Source: JAUVRX01 sp049664225 (GTDB lineage: Bacteria > Acidobacteriota > Thermoanaerobaculia > Multivoradales > JAHEKO01). From it: 64,000 nt of DNA. Positions 46,343-54,939 of this stretch are shown here, piece after piece (position 1 is the stretch's first letter; each line of letters starts with the position of its first letter). The notes below the pieces were generated by a model, which was given only the letters and a program-made list of their open reading frames with translations, ran no database searches and was not told the origin of the DNA. The stretch is from contig JBATEX010000077.1 of the NCBI GenBank assembly GCA_049664225.1, positions 29,544 through 93,543 of the forward strand, read 5' to 3'. The translations under genes were made by a program, and so were the position numbers.

Positions 46343-47704
46343 TCAGCTCGTTTCTTTCCTCATGCGCAGGCGGGAGCGGACCTCCAAGTCCGGATCCGGC
46401 CGCAGAACCTCGATCTGTCGTTCTACGCTGCGTTGTGTTCGATCCAGCTCGGAGCTCGGCGGCACCAGACCACCGAAGCGTAGGCTCTCGATGAGCCCCT
46501 GCAACCTCAGACGCTCGTTCTCGTCATCGCCTGCCAAATCCAGCTCCAGCTCGGCCAGGCGGAGAGCCTGCTCTCCACCTCGGCCCTCCAGGCGTAGTGC
46601 ACGGCATTCGTCGACACGAGCTCGCAGTGCTCGGTAACGCTCGGGGCCCGAATCCGGGGAATCCCCAGCAGTCGACCTGCGTCGCGTGTACACCAGCGCC
46701 GCTGCAGTGAGCAAGATCAGGACGCCACCCGCCAGGAGCGCTCTGCCCGGCTTCACGGCTTTCAAGCCGGACTCCTGGACCTCGACGGTAGGCCCATCGA
46801 CCAGACTGACCACCGGACTGCCGGTCGAGCGCGGTATATACCGGAGCTCGACGGGGTCGAGCGCGAAGCTGCCGGCTCGATCCGCTCTCAGAGTGAACCG
46901 GTACGAGACGACGTTGCTACCCTCTCTGCTGTCGGTCGAAGCCACGATGTTTTCGATAGAAACGCCATCGGGAAGTCTCACCTTCGGTGGCTGCGGCAAA
47001 TACTCCTCGAGGGTGCCGACCCAGTGCATTCGAATGTCGAGATGGAAGTCCCTATCGACGCGGTGAGAGTCTTCCACCAGGACGACTTCGGCGGTCGGAG
47101 GATCCAGAATCTCTGGCAGCTCCAAAGGGCCCGGCTGGGAGTATCCGGCAGAGGCAAAATCCGTCGTCACCTCACCGAGAAGGCTCTCCAGCATCGGCTC
47201 GAGCGCCGACCAGTCCCGGGCGCCGCGCGATGTGCCCACGATCCGGCCACCAGGATCGATAACGTAGGTCAGGGGAATGGCACTGGCCCGATAGTCGCCG
47301 CCAACGCTGCCCTTCTCGTCCCAGAACTGCGGAAAGCTGAGATTCAGCTCCCTGGAAAAGGAGTCGGCCAGGTCGCGAGAAGAGTCGAGAGAGACACCTA
47401 CGACCGCTATCCGGGCCTCGTCCCGTTGCTGATGGAGTCTCTCGAGCGTCGGCATCTCCGTGCGGCAGGGGCCGCACCAGCTGGCCCAAAAGGTCAGCAG
47501 CACCCACTTGCCTTGAAAGTCGGACAGGGAACCGCTGCCGCCCGCTAGCAGAGGCAAGGTGAAGTCGGCGGCGCCGAACGGAGGCTCGACAGGCACAATC
47601 GAGTTCTGACGCAGCAGATCGCCGACATCCGCCATGGACATCGCCGCCGCGAGCTCGACAGCCAGCGCAATCACGAGGGTCTTCCTCCGAACCCGTGCTC
47701 TCAA
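46343..47704 (-). CDS. TlpA-type thioredoxin fused to a BatD-like membrane domain
   Basis: 453 residues, TTG start (TTGA overlap with the DUF4340 gene; GTG at 47674 is an alternative). Signal peptide ~1-25. Residues ~45-190 are a TlpA/ResA thioredoxin domain with active site WCGPC (Cys77, Cys80), GVSLDSSRDLADSF insert and cis-Pro loop SAIPLTYVID. Residues ~200-320 are a beta domain like those of BatD (VDRDFHLDIRMHWVGTLEEY, YRFTLRADRAGSFALDPVELRYIP), then a membrane helix (~328-345) and a helical cytoplasmic tail. The redox domain would be periplasmic. No separate protein pairing of these domains is needed here: they are one frame. Confidence 0.88.
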   Translation of the reverse strand: MRARVRRKTLVIALAVELAAAMSMADVGDLLRQNSIVPVEPPFGAADFTLPLLAGGSGSLSDFQGKWVLLTFWASWCGPCRTEMPTLERLHQQRDEARIAVVGVSLDSSRDLADSFSRELNLSFPQFWDEKGSVGGDYRASAIPLTYVIDPGGRIVGTSRGARDWSALEPMLESLLGEVTTDFASAGYSQPGPLELPEILDPPTAEVVLVEDSHRVDRDFHLDIRMHWVGTLEEYLPQPPKVRLPDGVSIENIVASTDSREGSNVVSYRFTLRADRAGSFALDPVELRYIPRSTGSPVVSLVDGPTVEVQESGLKAVKPGRALLAGGVLILLTAAALVYTRRRSTAGDSPDSGPERYRALRARVDECRALRLEGRGGEQALRLAELELDLAGDDENERLRLQGLIESLRFGGLVPPSSELDRTQRSVERQIEVLRPDPDLEVRSRLRMRKETS

Positions 47705-48756
47705 GTGGTTTCTGCCTCCACGAGGTCTGCCTTGCGGAGAAGGAGTTTCCTACCGTCGGCCTCGCCTATCTCGTAGATCCAGCTGCCGTGGAACTGGTTG
47801 AAGTCGTCGATCTCGTCGGCCCGCGTCAGCATGTCGGCCTTCTCCTGCAGCTCCTCTTCGGCTTCGTCCAGGGATATGGCCACCTGAGAAACCGCGTGGC
47901 GACCCGCGATCTGGAGAAAATAGCGTCCCTCCCTCTCGGCGACAGCCAAGTCGTAACCGCTACCGTCCTCCAGGTCGACGCTGAGGGTCGGAAGAAGATC
48001 CAGGTCACGGACCGCCTCGTCGTCGGCGACGAAGACGTTCTCGAAGCTCAGATTGCGCAGGATCGACTCCAGCTCGCCAACTTGCTTGCCCTTCGTCTCT
48101 TCCGAGGCCGCGGCTTCGATCAACCTCAGCTCTCCACCCTCGGCCTGCCTGGTCAGGGTGAAGTCAGCCCCTACGATGCGAGCTACCTCTGACACCGGAA
48201 CATCGATGATCTGCTGGCGAAGGAAGGCGCTGCTATCGACCGTGACGTGGACTTCCCCGGAGGTCAGGTAGATGGGATCGTCGGGCCGATCCAACCTCTG
48301 CACGTAGCGACCTGGACCGCCTTCGAACGGCAACCCAAGCCGCATGCGCACCATCTCCTTTTGGGCGGCGTCCTGAAACAGCACCTCCACTGTGGAGGGC
48401 CCGACAGGTTCGAGCTCGAGCTCCGCGGCCAGCTCGGTGCCGGTCCCAACCTCCTTTTCCAGGCTGAGCTCCAGCAGATCTCCTACCAGTCGATTCACGG
48501 CGGCATTGCTCGCCGGATATCCTTGCTCCTCGACAACCCGAAACGTCTCACCCTGCCGCTCCAGTGTCACCGACTCATCGGCCTGGCGGATCTCCACCCT
48601 GGCGATCTCGTCTGGATTGAGGTTCGACAAGAAGACTTGTCCTCGCTGGAACCGGTCCGTTCGATTGACACTCTCTCGGTAGGCCCAGAGAGACAAGGCC
48701 ATCAACACCACGGCGAGGATCGTCAATTTGCGATTGGTCTTGCTGACGGTATTCAC
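47701..48756 (-). CDS. DUF4340 domain-containing membrane-anchored protein
   Basis: 351 residues, GTG start preceded by GGGAGG. One N-terminal helix (~9-25) followed by the DUF4340 beta-rich exported region with the usual repeats: DEIARVEIRQADESVTLERQ, VNRLVGDLLELSLE, VSEVARIVG, DEAVRDLDL. DUF4340 genes commonly follow GldG in gliding-type ABC transporter operons, as here (three-base gap). Function unknown. Confidence 0.88.
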   Translation of the reverse strand: MNTVSKTNRKLTILAVVLMALSLWAYRESVNRTDRFQRGQVFLSNLNPDEIARVEIRQADESVTLERQGETFRVVEEQGYPASNAAVNRLVGDLLELSLEKEVGTGTELAAELELEPVGPSTVEVLFQDAAQKEMVRMRLGLPFEGGPGRYVQRLDRPDDPIYLTSGEVHVTVDSSAFLRQQIIDVPVSEVARIVGADFTLTRQAEGGELRLIEAAASEETKGKQVGELESILRNLSFENVFVADDEAVRDLDLLPTLSVDLEDGSGYDLAVAEREGRYFLQIAGRHAVSQVAISLDEAEEELQEKADMLTRADEIDDFNQFHGSWIYEIGEADGRKLLLRKADLVEAETT

Positions 48757-48759
48757 CGG

Positions 48760-50784
48760 TCACCTCCCAAGGACCCGAGTGTGTTTTCGACGACGGCGCA
48801 CCGCCAGGGTCAACCCAACCACCAGCACCAGAGTTGGCATCCAACCCAGCACCGATCTACGGACCTTGTCCTCTTCCGTCTCCAGCGCCTCGCGTCTCGC
48901 TTGGCGAATCTCTCTCAGCTCGCGATTCCCCTGTTGGACCGTCTCGTTGAGCCGATCCACTTCATCCTGCAGACGTTTCTGGAAGAGCGCCGCGTTGTTG
49001 CCGCTGAGCTCTTGCTGCTTGGCTCGCAACTCCGTCTCTGCCGCCTCGACGTCCGCCCTCAACTGCCGTTCTCTGTCGAGAGTCTCCATCTCAGCAGTCG
49101 CCTCGATCTCGTCGAACAGCTCGAAGGGACGACTGATCGAGTGCTTGGCTCTGACGGCCATCAGCTCCCTGGCACCCAGAAGGAAATCGACACTGTTGAG
49201 GAGTAACTTGTGGTTGTCGTTGGCACTCATCACCAGTCCCAGGAAATTGCGCTCGAAGGCGATGGCATCCGACAGGACATCAACGTCTGAGAAGACCAGC
49301 ACAGTAGCCTCTCCCCGCTCGGATTCGGGCACGGGCTCCCGACGGATCATTTCGGCGTCGGCGGGCGGTGGGAGCTCCACTCCGGGCGGCAGACCTGGCG
49401 GCCTCTCGGGCTCCTGGGCCGGAAACTCGACCCCCTCTGGAAAGGCCGACGCGATGCGGCCAGTGATCTGATAGCCCAGGCCGACCACCCCCTCGCCAGG
49501 CACCAGCGCATCACGCAGCCGAGCAGGGTTGTTCAAGTCGGTGTAGGCCAGGGTGTCGCCGTCCCCGAAGCCAGGTTCGATCTCCAGGGTGCTACCGCTC
49601 TCGGTCGTGCCGACAAGCAGCGTTTCAGCCGAGCCTTCCGCCCCTGTCGGCTCGAGGGCCCCCGCAAGGAGAAACCGCAAGCTCGAGATTCCCTGCAGAA
49701 TCGGGTGCGAGGTATCCATGGTCTCATCGCGATTCGATTCTTCGATCGCGAGATCGACGACGACGGTCTCAGCCGGTCCCCGCGGGCCTACCGCCCGTCT
49801 GACTGCGAGATCGAGATCGGCAGCAAACCGATTGGCCGGCATTCGCAGGCCCCAGGCCTCCAAGAGATCTCCCAGGTCGGAAGCGGGTCGATACTGAAGG
49901 CTCTGCCAGGGCTGCTGAGGATTCTCCGGTGGCCGGTCGTCCAGCGCATAAGGGTCCAGAAAGACCATGGTATTGCCACCCCTGACGACCCACTCGTCGA
50001 GTGCCCATAGAGCCTTGGTAGTCAGGCCCTTCGGATGAATGACGACGACCAGGTCGAACTCGTCCGGGGAGATGTGCTCAGTGCCCGCGTCGAGAGGACG
50101 CACCTCGTAGGACTCTTCCAGCACCTGGACGGCGATCCACTTCTCCCGCGGTGTCCGGCCCTGAGCCGCGAGCATTTGCGCCAGGTAAGGGTTGTCGGCG
50201 CCGCCAAAGACCTCAAGGGAGGACAGGATGCCGATCGTCTTGCCGGAAGGCCAGAGCAAGGAGTAGATCTTCTCGGAGATCTCGTACTCGATCGTCTCCT
50301 GCTGATTGGGCCAGAGGAACTCGATCACGTCTCGACTGCCGGTCTGGGTCTGAAAGACCAGGCCGAAGAAGAAGAGGTCTCCTTCCTGATTGATGGCCTT
50401 GCCATCCAGCCCGAAGTCCAGCGCGTCCTCGGCCTCGTCGCTGTCCGTCACCGGATCGATGAAGCGCACCTTGATCCTGCCCTCCGAGGCCTTCTCGTAT
50501 TCCTTCAGTAGGCTTCGAAGATAGCGCTCGTAGGTGACGAAGTTCTTGATGAAGCGCGGCAATGTCTTGCCGGTCGTCTCCGAGAAGAAGAGAGCGATCT
50601 CGATCGGCTTGACGCCTTCCTCGGTCATCCGTTGGAGGATCTCTTTGCTGCCGTCACTGAGGGAATACAGTCGGTCCTCTGTGAGGTCGATTCGGCTACC
50701 CTCCAGCGCGCGGAAGGCCAGGTAATTGGCGAACAGGACGATCAACCCGATCAGGACGATGGTCAGTAGCCTGCTGTTCCACAT
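48760..50784 (-). CDS. gldG: GldG-family ABC transporter auxiliary protein
   Basis: 674 residues. N-terminal helix (~7-24), then the GldG/ABC_transp_aux region: RIDLTEDRLYSLSDGSKEIL, VKPIEIALFFSE, IKVRFIDP, EYEISEKIYSLL, FDLVVVIHPKGLTTKALWALDEWVVRGGNTMVFLDPYA. A Pro-rich loop (~465-490) and a long coiled coil (~585-650; ELRAKQQELSGNNAALFQKRL) lead to a C-terminal helix with a basic tail. The domain binds no known ligand; it is a periplasmic partner of the permease encoded 15 bases upstream. Confidence 0.9.
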   Translation of the reverse strand: MWNSRLLTIVLIGLIVLFANYLAFRALEGSRIDLTEDRLYSLSDGSKEILQRMTEEGVKPIEIALFFSETTGKTLPRFIKNFVTYERYLRSLLKEYEKASEGRIKVRFIDPVTDSDEAEDALDFGLDGKAINQEGDLFFFGLVFQTQTGSRDVIEFLWPNQQETIEYEISEKIYSLLWPSGKTIGILSSLEVFGGADNPYLAQMLAAQGRTPREKWIAVQVLEESYEVRPLDAGTEHISPDEFDLVVVIHPKGLTTKALWALDEWVVRGGNTMVFLDPYALDDRPPENPQQPWQSLQYRPASDLGDLLEAWGLRMPANRFAADLDLAVRRAVGPRGPAETVVVDLAIEESNRDETMDTSHPILQGISSLRFLLAGALEPTGAEGSAETLLVGTTESGSTLEIEPGFGDGDTLAYTDLNNPARLRDALVPGEGVVGLGYQITGRIASAFPEGVEFPAQEPERPPGLPPGVELPPPADAEMIRREPVPESERGEATVLVFSDVDVLSDAIAFERNFLGLVMSANDNHKLLLNSVDFLLGARELMAVRAKHSISRPFELFDEIEATAEMETLDRERQLRADVEAAETELRAKQQELSGNNAALFQKRLQDEVDRLNETVQQGNRELREIRQARREALETEEDKVRRSVLGWMPTLVLVVGLTLAVRRRRKHTRVLGR

Positions 50785-50799
50785 ATCGCCGCTCCCCGC

Positions 50800-51549
50800 C
50801 TAGGTTGCTCGAGTGCGGTCCAGAACCAGCATGCCGCTGGCCAGCCAACCGATGGTGAAAAGAAAGAAGAAGACCAAAGATCGCAATTCGACGAGGCCCC
50901 TGCTCAGGGCCTCGAAATGGTCGACCAGGCTGAGGCTGGCGAACAACTGCTCCACGTAGCCTCCCAGCAGGTTGCCGATCGTCTCGAGTGTTTGCGGCAG
51001 GCCGAGCAGGAGAAAAGCCACCGACGCGGCGACCGCCAGGATGAATGCAACCACCTGATTTCGGCTCAGGGCCGAGAACAACATACCGACCGCCAAGAAA
51101 GCACCAGCTGTCAGCAGCGAAGCCAGGTAGCCGCTCAAAACAACACCCCAATCGGGATTGCCGAGACGCGCCGCCTGGTAGGCCACGGGCCAGGTCAGGA
51201 ACAAGGAGACCCCCAGGAAGCTCCATCCTGCCAGGAACTTGCCGAGATAGGCGCCCTCGAGGGTGATCGGCAGTGTCAACAGCAGCTCCACCGTTCCGGA
51301 CTTGCGCTCCTCGGCCCACAAGCGCATCGCCACCGCGGGCACCAGGACCACGAAGAGCCACGGTAGGTAGTCGAAGAAGGATGCCAAGTCGGCCTGGCGA
51401 AGCTCCAGCATCCGGCCGAAGTCCCGGGACAGAGTCAGAAATCCGCTGGCAACCAGGAAGATGACGATGTAGACGTAGCCCAAGGGTGAGGAAAAATAGG
51501 CCTTGAACTCGCGGCGAAAGACCGCCTTCATACCGGACAAGCGCCTCAT
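50800..51549 (-). CDS. GldF-like ABC-2 transporter permease
   Basis: 249 residues with six hydrophobic helices. N-terminal FRREFKAYFSSPLGYVYIVIFL and the EERKSGTVELLLTLPI coupling segment are hallmarks of ABC-2 permeases of the GldF/NosY type. Overlaps the ATPase gene by four bases. Substrate unknown. Confidence 0.92.
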   Translation of the reverse strand: MRRLSGMKAVFRREFKAYFSSPLGYVYIVIFLVASGFLTLSRDFGRMLELRQADLASFFDYLPWLFVVLVPAVAMRLWAEERKSGTVELLLTLPITLEGAYLGKFLAGWSFLGVSLFLTWPVAYQAARLGNPDWGVVLSGYLASLLTAGAFLAVGMLFSALSRNQVVAFILAVAASVAFLLLGLPQTLETIGNLLGGYVEQLFASLSLVDHFEALSRGLVELRSLVFFFLFTIGWLASGMLVLDRTRAT

Positions 51550-52499
51550 GCCTCCACCCCCCGTGTGATGTCGCGAAACAGCTCGTTCAGGCGCCCTTCC
51601 TGCAGATGAATGCTGTGGATCTCCAAGCCCGCAGTCAGCTCCATCAGCGCCCCGAGATGATTCTCGCCACTCTGCGGATAGATATCGATGGTCGTTTCCG
51701 AGAGCCGCTCCACCCGATCACACCAGGGCTTGCCTTCCAGGGAAGTCATCAAATCGGGCAATGCGGTCGAATCCAGGACGAGTCGCATGACGTTGTGATT
51801 GGGGGCCTTGGCAATCAGCGCTTCGGGAGTGGAATCCACCAGGATCCTGCCCTGGGAGATGACCAGGGCCCGATTGCAGACTCTTTCGGCTTCGTCGAGA
51901 ATGTGGGTCGACAGCACGATCGCCCGACCCGCAGACAGGCTCGTGATGAGCTCCTGAACAGAGGCCTTTTGATTTGGATCCAAGCCGTCGGTCGGCTCAT
52001 CGAGGATGAGCACCTCGGGATCGTGAATCAGCGCCTGGGCCAGGCTGACACGCCTTTGAAAGCCCTTGGACAACGTCTCGATCGTCTGGTGAACGACTCG
52101 ACCCAAGGCAGCTGCCTGGACTACCCTGTCCAGGGCCGCGGTGGTGTTGCCTAGCCCCCGAGCCTCGGCGACGAACTCCAGGAATCCGGCGACCGTCATC
52201 TCGCCGTATGCCGGAGCGGTTTCGGGAAGGTAGCCGATCTTGCGGCGTGCTTCCAACGATTCGTCGGCCAGGTCGTGACCGGCGACCCTCACACTTCCCC
52301 GGTCGGGCTCCACGAAGCCGGTGATCATCTTCATGGCGGTGGTCTTCCCGGCCCCGTTGGGACCCAGAAAGCCTAGTACATCGCCTCGCCGAACCTCGAA
52401 GCTGATCCCGTCGACAGCGCGGATCGGGCCGTAGTGCTTCGCCAGGTCCCGCACCTCGATCAGCAGCTCACCCACAGCTGGTTTCGAACTTCCCTCCAT
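51546..52499 (-). CDS. ABC transporter ATP-binding protein (GldA/CcmA type)
   Basis: 317 residues from the ATG at 52499, chosen for the GAGAGGTG upstream; a GTG at 52535 is in frame but unsupported. Walker A GPNGAGKT (46-53), signature LSKGFQRR, Walker B LILDEPTDGLDP, switch STHILDEAE. The C-terminal ~90 residues match the regulatory extension of gliding-type ATPases. First gene of the operon; 184 bases separate it from the next gene upstream, so the operon promoter should lie there. Confidence 0.95.
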   Translation of the reverse strand: MEGSSKPAVGELLIEVRDLAKHYGPIRAVDGISFEVRRGDVLGFLGPNGAGKTTAMKMITGFVEPDRGSVRVAGHDLADESLEARRKIGYLPETAPAYGEMTVAGFLEFVAEARGLGNTTAALDRVVQAAALGRVVHQTIETLSKGFQRRVSLAQALIHDPEVLILDEPTDGLDPNQKASVQELITSLSAGRAIVLSTHILDEAERVCNRALVISQGRILVDSTPEALIAKAPNHNVMRLVLDSTALPDLMTSLEGKPWCDRVERLSETTIDIYPQSGENHLGALMELTAGLEIHSIHLQEGRLNELFRDITRGVEA

Positions 52500-52683
52500 T
52501 TTCACCTCTCGCCCTGGTACTGGTTCGTGTGCCACAAGGGAACCGTGTCGGCCCCGCGGCGCGCCAAAATGACCGGGATAGGGATGCCAGAGCCGCCTCT
52601 CAGGCCCTGGCAGTGCTTTCCCTACCTCGTACTAGCAATCGCCGTACCAGAAATGCCTCCGGCAAGAGGGTGCCGTGGACGGA

Positions 52684-54297
52684 TCAGCGCTCGATCTTGA
52701 GCGCGTAGTTCACAGGGACGTCGAGGAGTCTGCGCCGAAAACCGTCCGGCCAGATGAGAGTCAGGCTTTCCAGTCGCCGCTTCTCACCGAAACCGAAATG
52801 GAACCGTGGATCGTTGACCGACAGGAAGGATCCGCCGATCACTCGATGCCGGATCCATCGGTCGTCGCCGTGCACGGCTTCTACCCTGAGCGCCAGAGGT
52901 GCATCGACCAGTAGGTAGCTGCCTGGCTCCCGCGTGTCGTTGCGCAGCAGCGTCGGGGGCTCATCGACATTGGAAATGGCCAAGTCCAGATCGCCGTCGA
53001 AGTCGATGTCGCCGACCGCCAGTCCGTGGCTCACCTCTTTTACAGCGAGGCCGGGCCCGGCTTCGGATGAAACGTCGATCAGAGTTCCGCCCTGGTCGAC
53101 CAACAGTAGATTGGCCTGCCGAAATCCACCTCCAACCTTGTCGGCGACGAGATCGGCCTGCGGGTAGATGTGGCCGTTGGCCACGAAGATGTCCAAGTCT
53201 CCATCCTGGTCGAGATCCGACAAGGTCGTTCCCCAGGAGAGCATTGAGAACGTCGGCCCTCCGAGCTGCACGCTGCGCGTGACATCCTCGAAGATCATGT
53301 CGCCCAGATTGCGGTAGAGGGTAGACATGTCCTGCTGGAAGTTTGTGACCAACAGGTCCACCAGACCATCGCTCTCGACGTCGCCGGCTGCCAGCCCCAT
53401 TCCTGCCTGGGCGGCGCCCCCTTCATCCAGCGCCGCCCCACTCCACAAGCCGACTTCCTGAAACACACCCCCATCGTTGCTGTAGAGGTAGTTCGGATTG
53501 GAGTCGTTCGCCGCATAGATGTCGAGGTCCAGATCACTGTCGAGATCGGCAGCGAGGATACCGAATGTATAGAACAGCCCCACGTCCTCGAGACCTGCTT
53601 CCTCGGTAGCCTCTTCGAACCTGCCGCCACCCTCATTCCTGAAGTACTTGTTGCCGAGACCTTCGAGTCCGAAGGGGCCCAACATCACGTCGATGCCCTC
53701 CCAGACCAAGCTGGGCTTTTCTGTCAGAACCTCCTCGAGAGTGCACTCGATATAGCCACCCACGTAAAGATCCTCGTCACCGTCGCCGTCGGAGTCGAAG
53801 AAGACAGCCCCGGCTGACCATCCCTCGAGGTTTGGAGAGTCCGGGTGCTCCTCGAAGGTGCCGTCCCCCCGGTTGAGGTAGAGGACGTCCGTGCCGAAAT
53901 TGGTCACAAAGAGATCGACCAGACCGTCCCCGTTTGCGTCGCCGGTGGCCAGACCCGAGCCCCAGGCATCCGAGCCCAGGCCGGCCGCCTCGGTCACATC
54001 CAGGAACTGACCCTGCCCCTCGTTGCGATAGAGAACGTCGCGACCGCGCTCGGCGATCTCCTCGCCGTCGAGGCGCCAACCGTTGACGAGATAGAGGTCC
54101 AGATCTCCATCGGCGTCGTAGTCGACCAGGCCGAGACCGGTGCCGTTCGACTCCATGATGTGGGGCTTGTCATCGCGCCCGCACCAGGTGGGCGCGACGA
54201 CTCCCGCCTCGGCCGCGATGTCGACGAAATAGGGCGACGACGATCCAGACGCGATGGTCGGGATCGTCACCGCCACCAATACGATGACTCTTTGCAC
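52684..54297 (-). CDS. Secreted FG-GAP/VCBS repeat protein, CRTAC1-like with ASPIC/UnbV end
   Basis: 537 residues, GTG start, signal peptide ~1-18. A seven-bladed propeller is suggested by calcium-type repeats such as DYDADGDLDLYL, DANGDGLVDLFV, DSDGDGDEDLYV, DLDQDGDLDIFV and DFDGDLDLAI. The C-terminal ~70 residues (VNDPRFHFGFGEKRRLESLTLIWPDG, cut here to family feature) match the ASPIC/UnbV domain. Such exported proteins are abundant in Acidobacteriota; function not known. Confidence 0.88.
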   Translation of the reverse strand: MQRVIVLVAVTIPTIASGSSSPYFVDIAAEAGVVAPTWCGRDDKPHIMESNGTGLGLVDYDADGDLDLYLVNGWRLDGEEIAERGRDVLYRNEGQGQFLDVTEAAGLGSDAWGSGLATGDANGDGLVDLFVTNFGTDVLYLNRGDGTFEEHPDSPNLEGWSAGAVFFDSDGDGDEDLYVGGYIECTLEEVLTEKPSLVWEGIDVMLGPFGLEGLGNKYFRNEGGGRFEEATEEAGLEDVGLFYTFGILAADLDSDLDLDIYAANDSNPNYLYSNDGGVFQEVGLWSGAALDEGGAAQAGMGLAAGDVESDGLVDLLVTNFQQDMSTLYRNLGDMIFEDVTRSVQLGGPTFSMLSWGTTLSDLDQDGDLDIFVANGHIYPQADLVADKVGGGFRQANLLLVDQGGTLIDVSSEAGPGLAVKEVSHGLAVGDIDFDGDLDLAISNVDEPPTLLRNDTREPGSYLLVDAPLALRVEAVHGDDRWIRHRVIGGSFLSVNDPRFHFGFGEKRRLESLTLIWPDGFRRRLLDVPVNYALKIER

Positions 54298-54321
54298 TAC
54301 TGCTTACTTGAGCTGCCGGCC

Positions 54322-54810
54322 TTACTCAGCCAGGGTTTCCTCGGCAAAGGCGGCAAACTCCTTCCAAGCTGCCTGCCGTGCGACATCATCCTTGGCTTGG
54401 CGCATGGCCGTCGAGGAAGCCAGCATTTCCTTCTTGGCCTCCCGGGTCACCAACACATAGCCTTCTTCGTAGATGCCTTGCTGTTCACCAGCCGCGTTGT
54501 GGTGGTGCCCCCCTTCGACCAGTCTCTTGCGGATTCCTGCGACTGCGTTGTCACCCTCGTTGGCGAACAATGCCATCTCCGCGGCGGCCTCGTTGTACAT
54601 GCCCTGCTTCATATGGGCCTTGGCGCCGTGATAGTGACCGTCCAAAATCGCTCTGACCAGGTCCTCCTCGGCTTGCGGTACGCTCAGAATTATCGTCGCC
54701 AACGAGTCGTAGGCGGCGACCATGCTGGTCGGGGTCTTCTGCGCCAGACTCGGCATCGCCATGAGAGCAAAGACGACCAACACCACATGAAGCTTCAGAT
54801 TCGGTTTCAT
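54322..54810 (-). CDS. Small exported helical protein of unknown function
   Basis: 162 residues. The ATG at 54810 is fixed by GGAGGTG six bases before it; the longer frame to 54876 lacks support. Signal peptide ~1-24 (ends SLAQ). The mature protein is helical with a His cluster (GGHHHN) and two repeated Ala/Glu-rich helices. It ends 24 bases before the FG-GAP gene on the same strand. Family not recognised. Confidence 0.75.
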   Translation of the reverse strand: MKPNLKLHVVLVVFALMAMPSLAQKTPTSMVAAYDSLATIILSVPQAEEDLVRAILDGHYHGAKAHMKQGMYNEAAAEMALFANEGDNAVAGIRKRLVEGGHHHNAAGEQQGIYEEGYVLVTREAKKEMLASSTAMRQAKDDVARQAAWKEFAAFAEETLAE

Positions 54811-54860
54811 TCGAACACCTCCAAAGATGACAGATTCCCTCTTGTCACGAGTTCCGTTGG

Positions 54861-54878
54861 CGTTGACTTGAATCAACG
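54861..54878. promoter_or_regulatory. Inverted repeat in the divergent region before pgm
   Basis: CGTTGA and TCAACG form perfect six-base arms around CTTGAA. It lies between the divergent starts at 54810 and 54940, followed by an AT-rich patch (TAGTTTATTA) in an otherwise GC-rich region, where promoters are likely. Operator role is a guess. Confidence 0.25.
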
Positions 54879-54939
54879 AGCGGTTGGCACTAGTTTATTA
54901 CTTCATCGAGATGAGTGCACGTCCTAGGGAGGATTGCCT

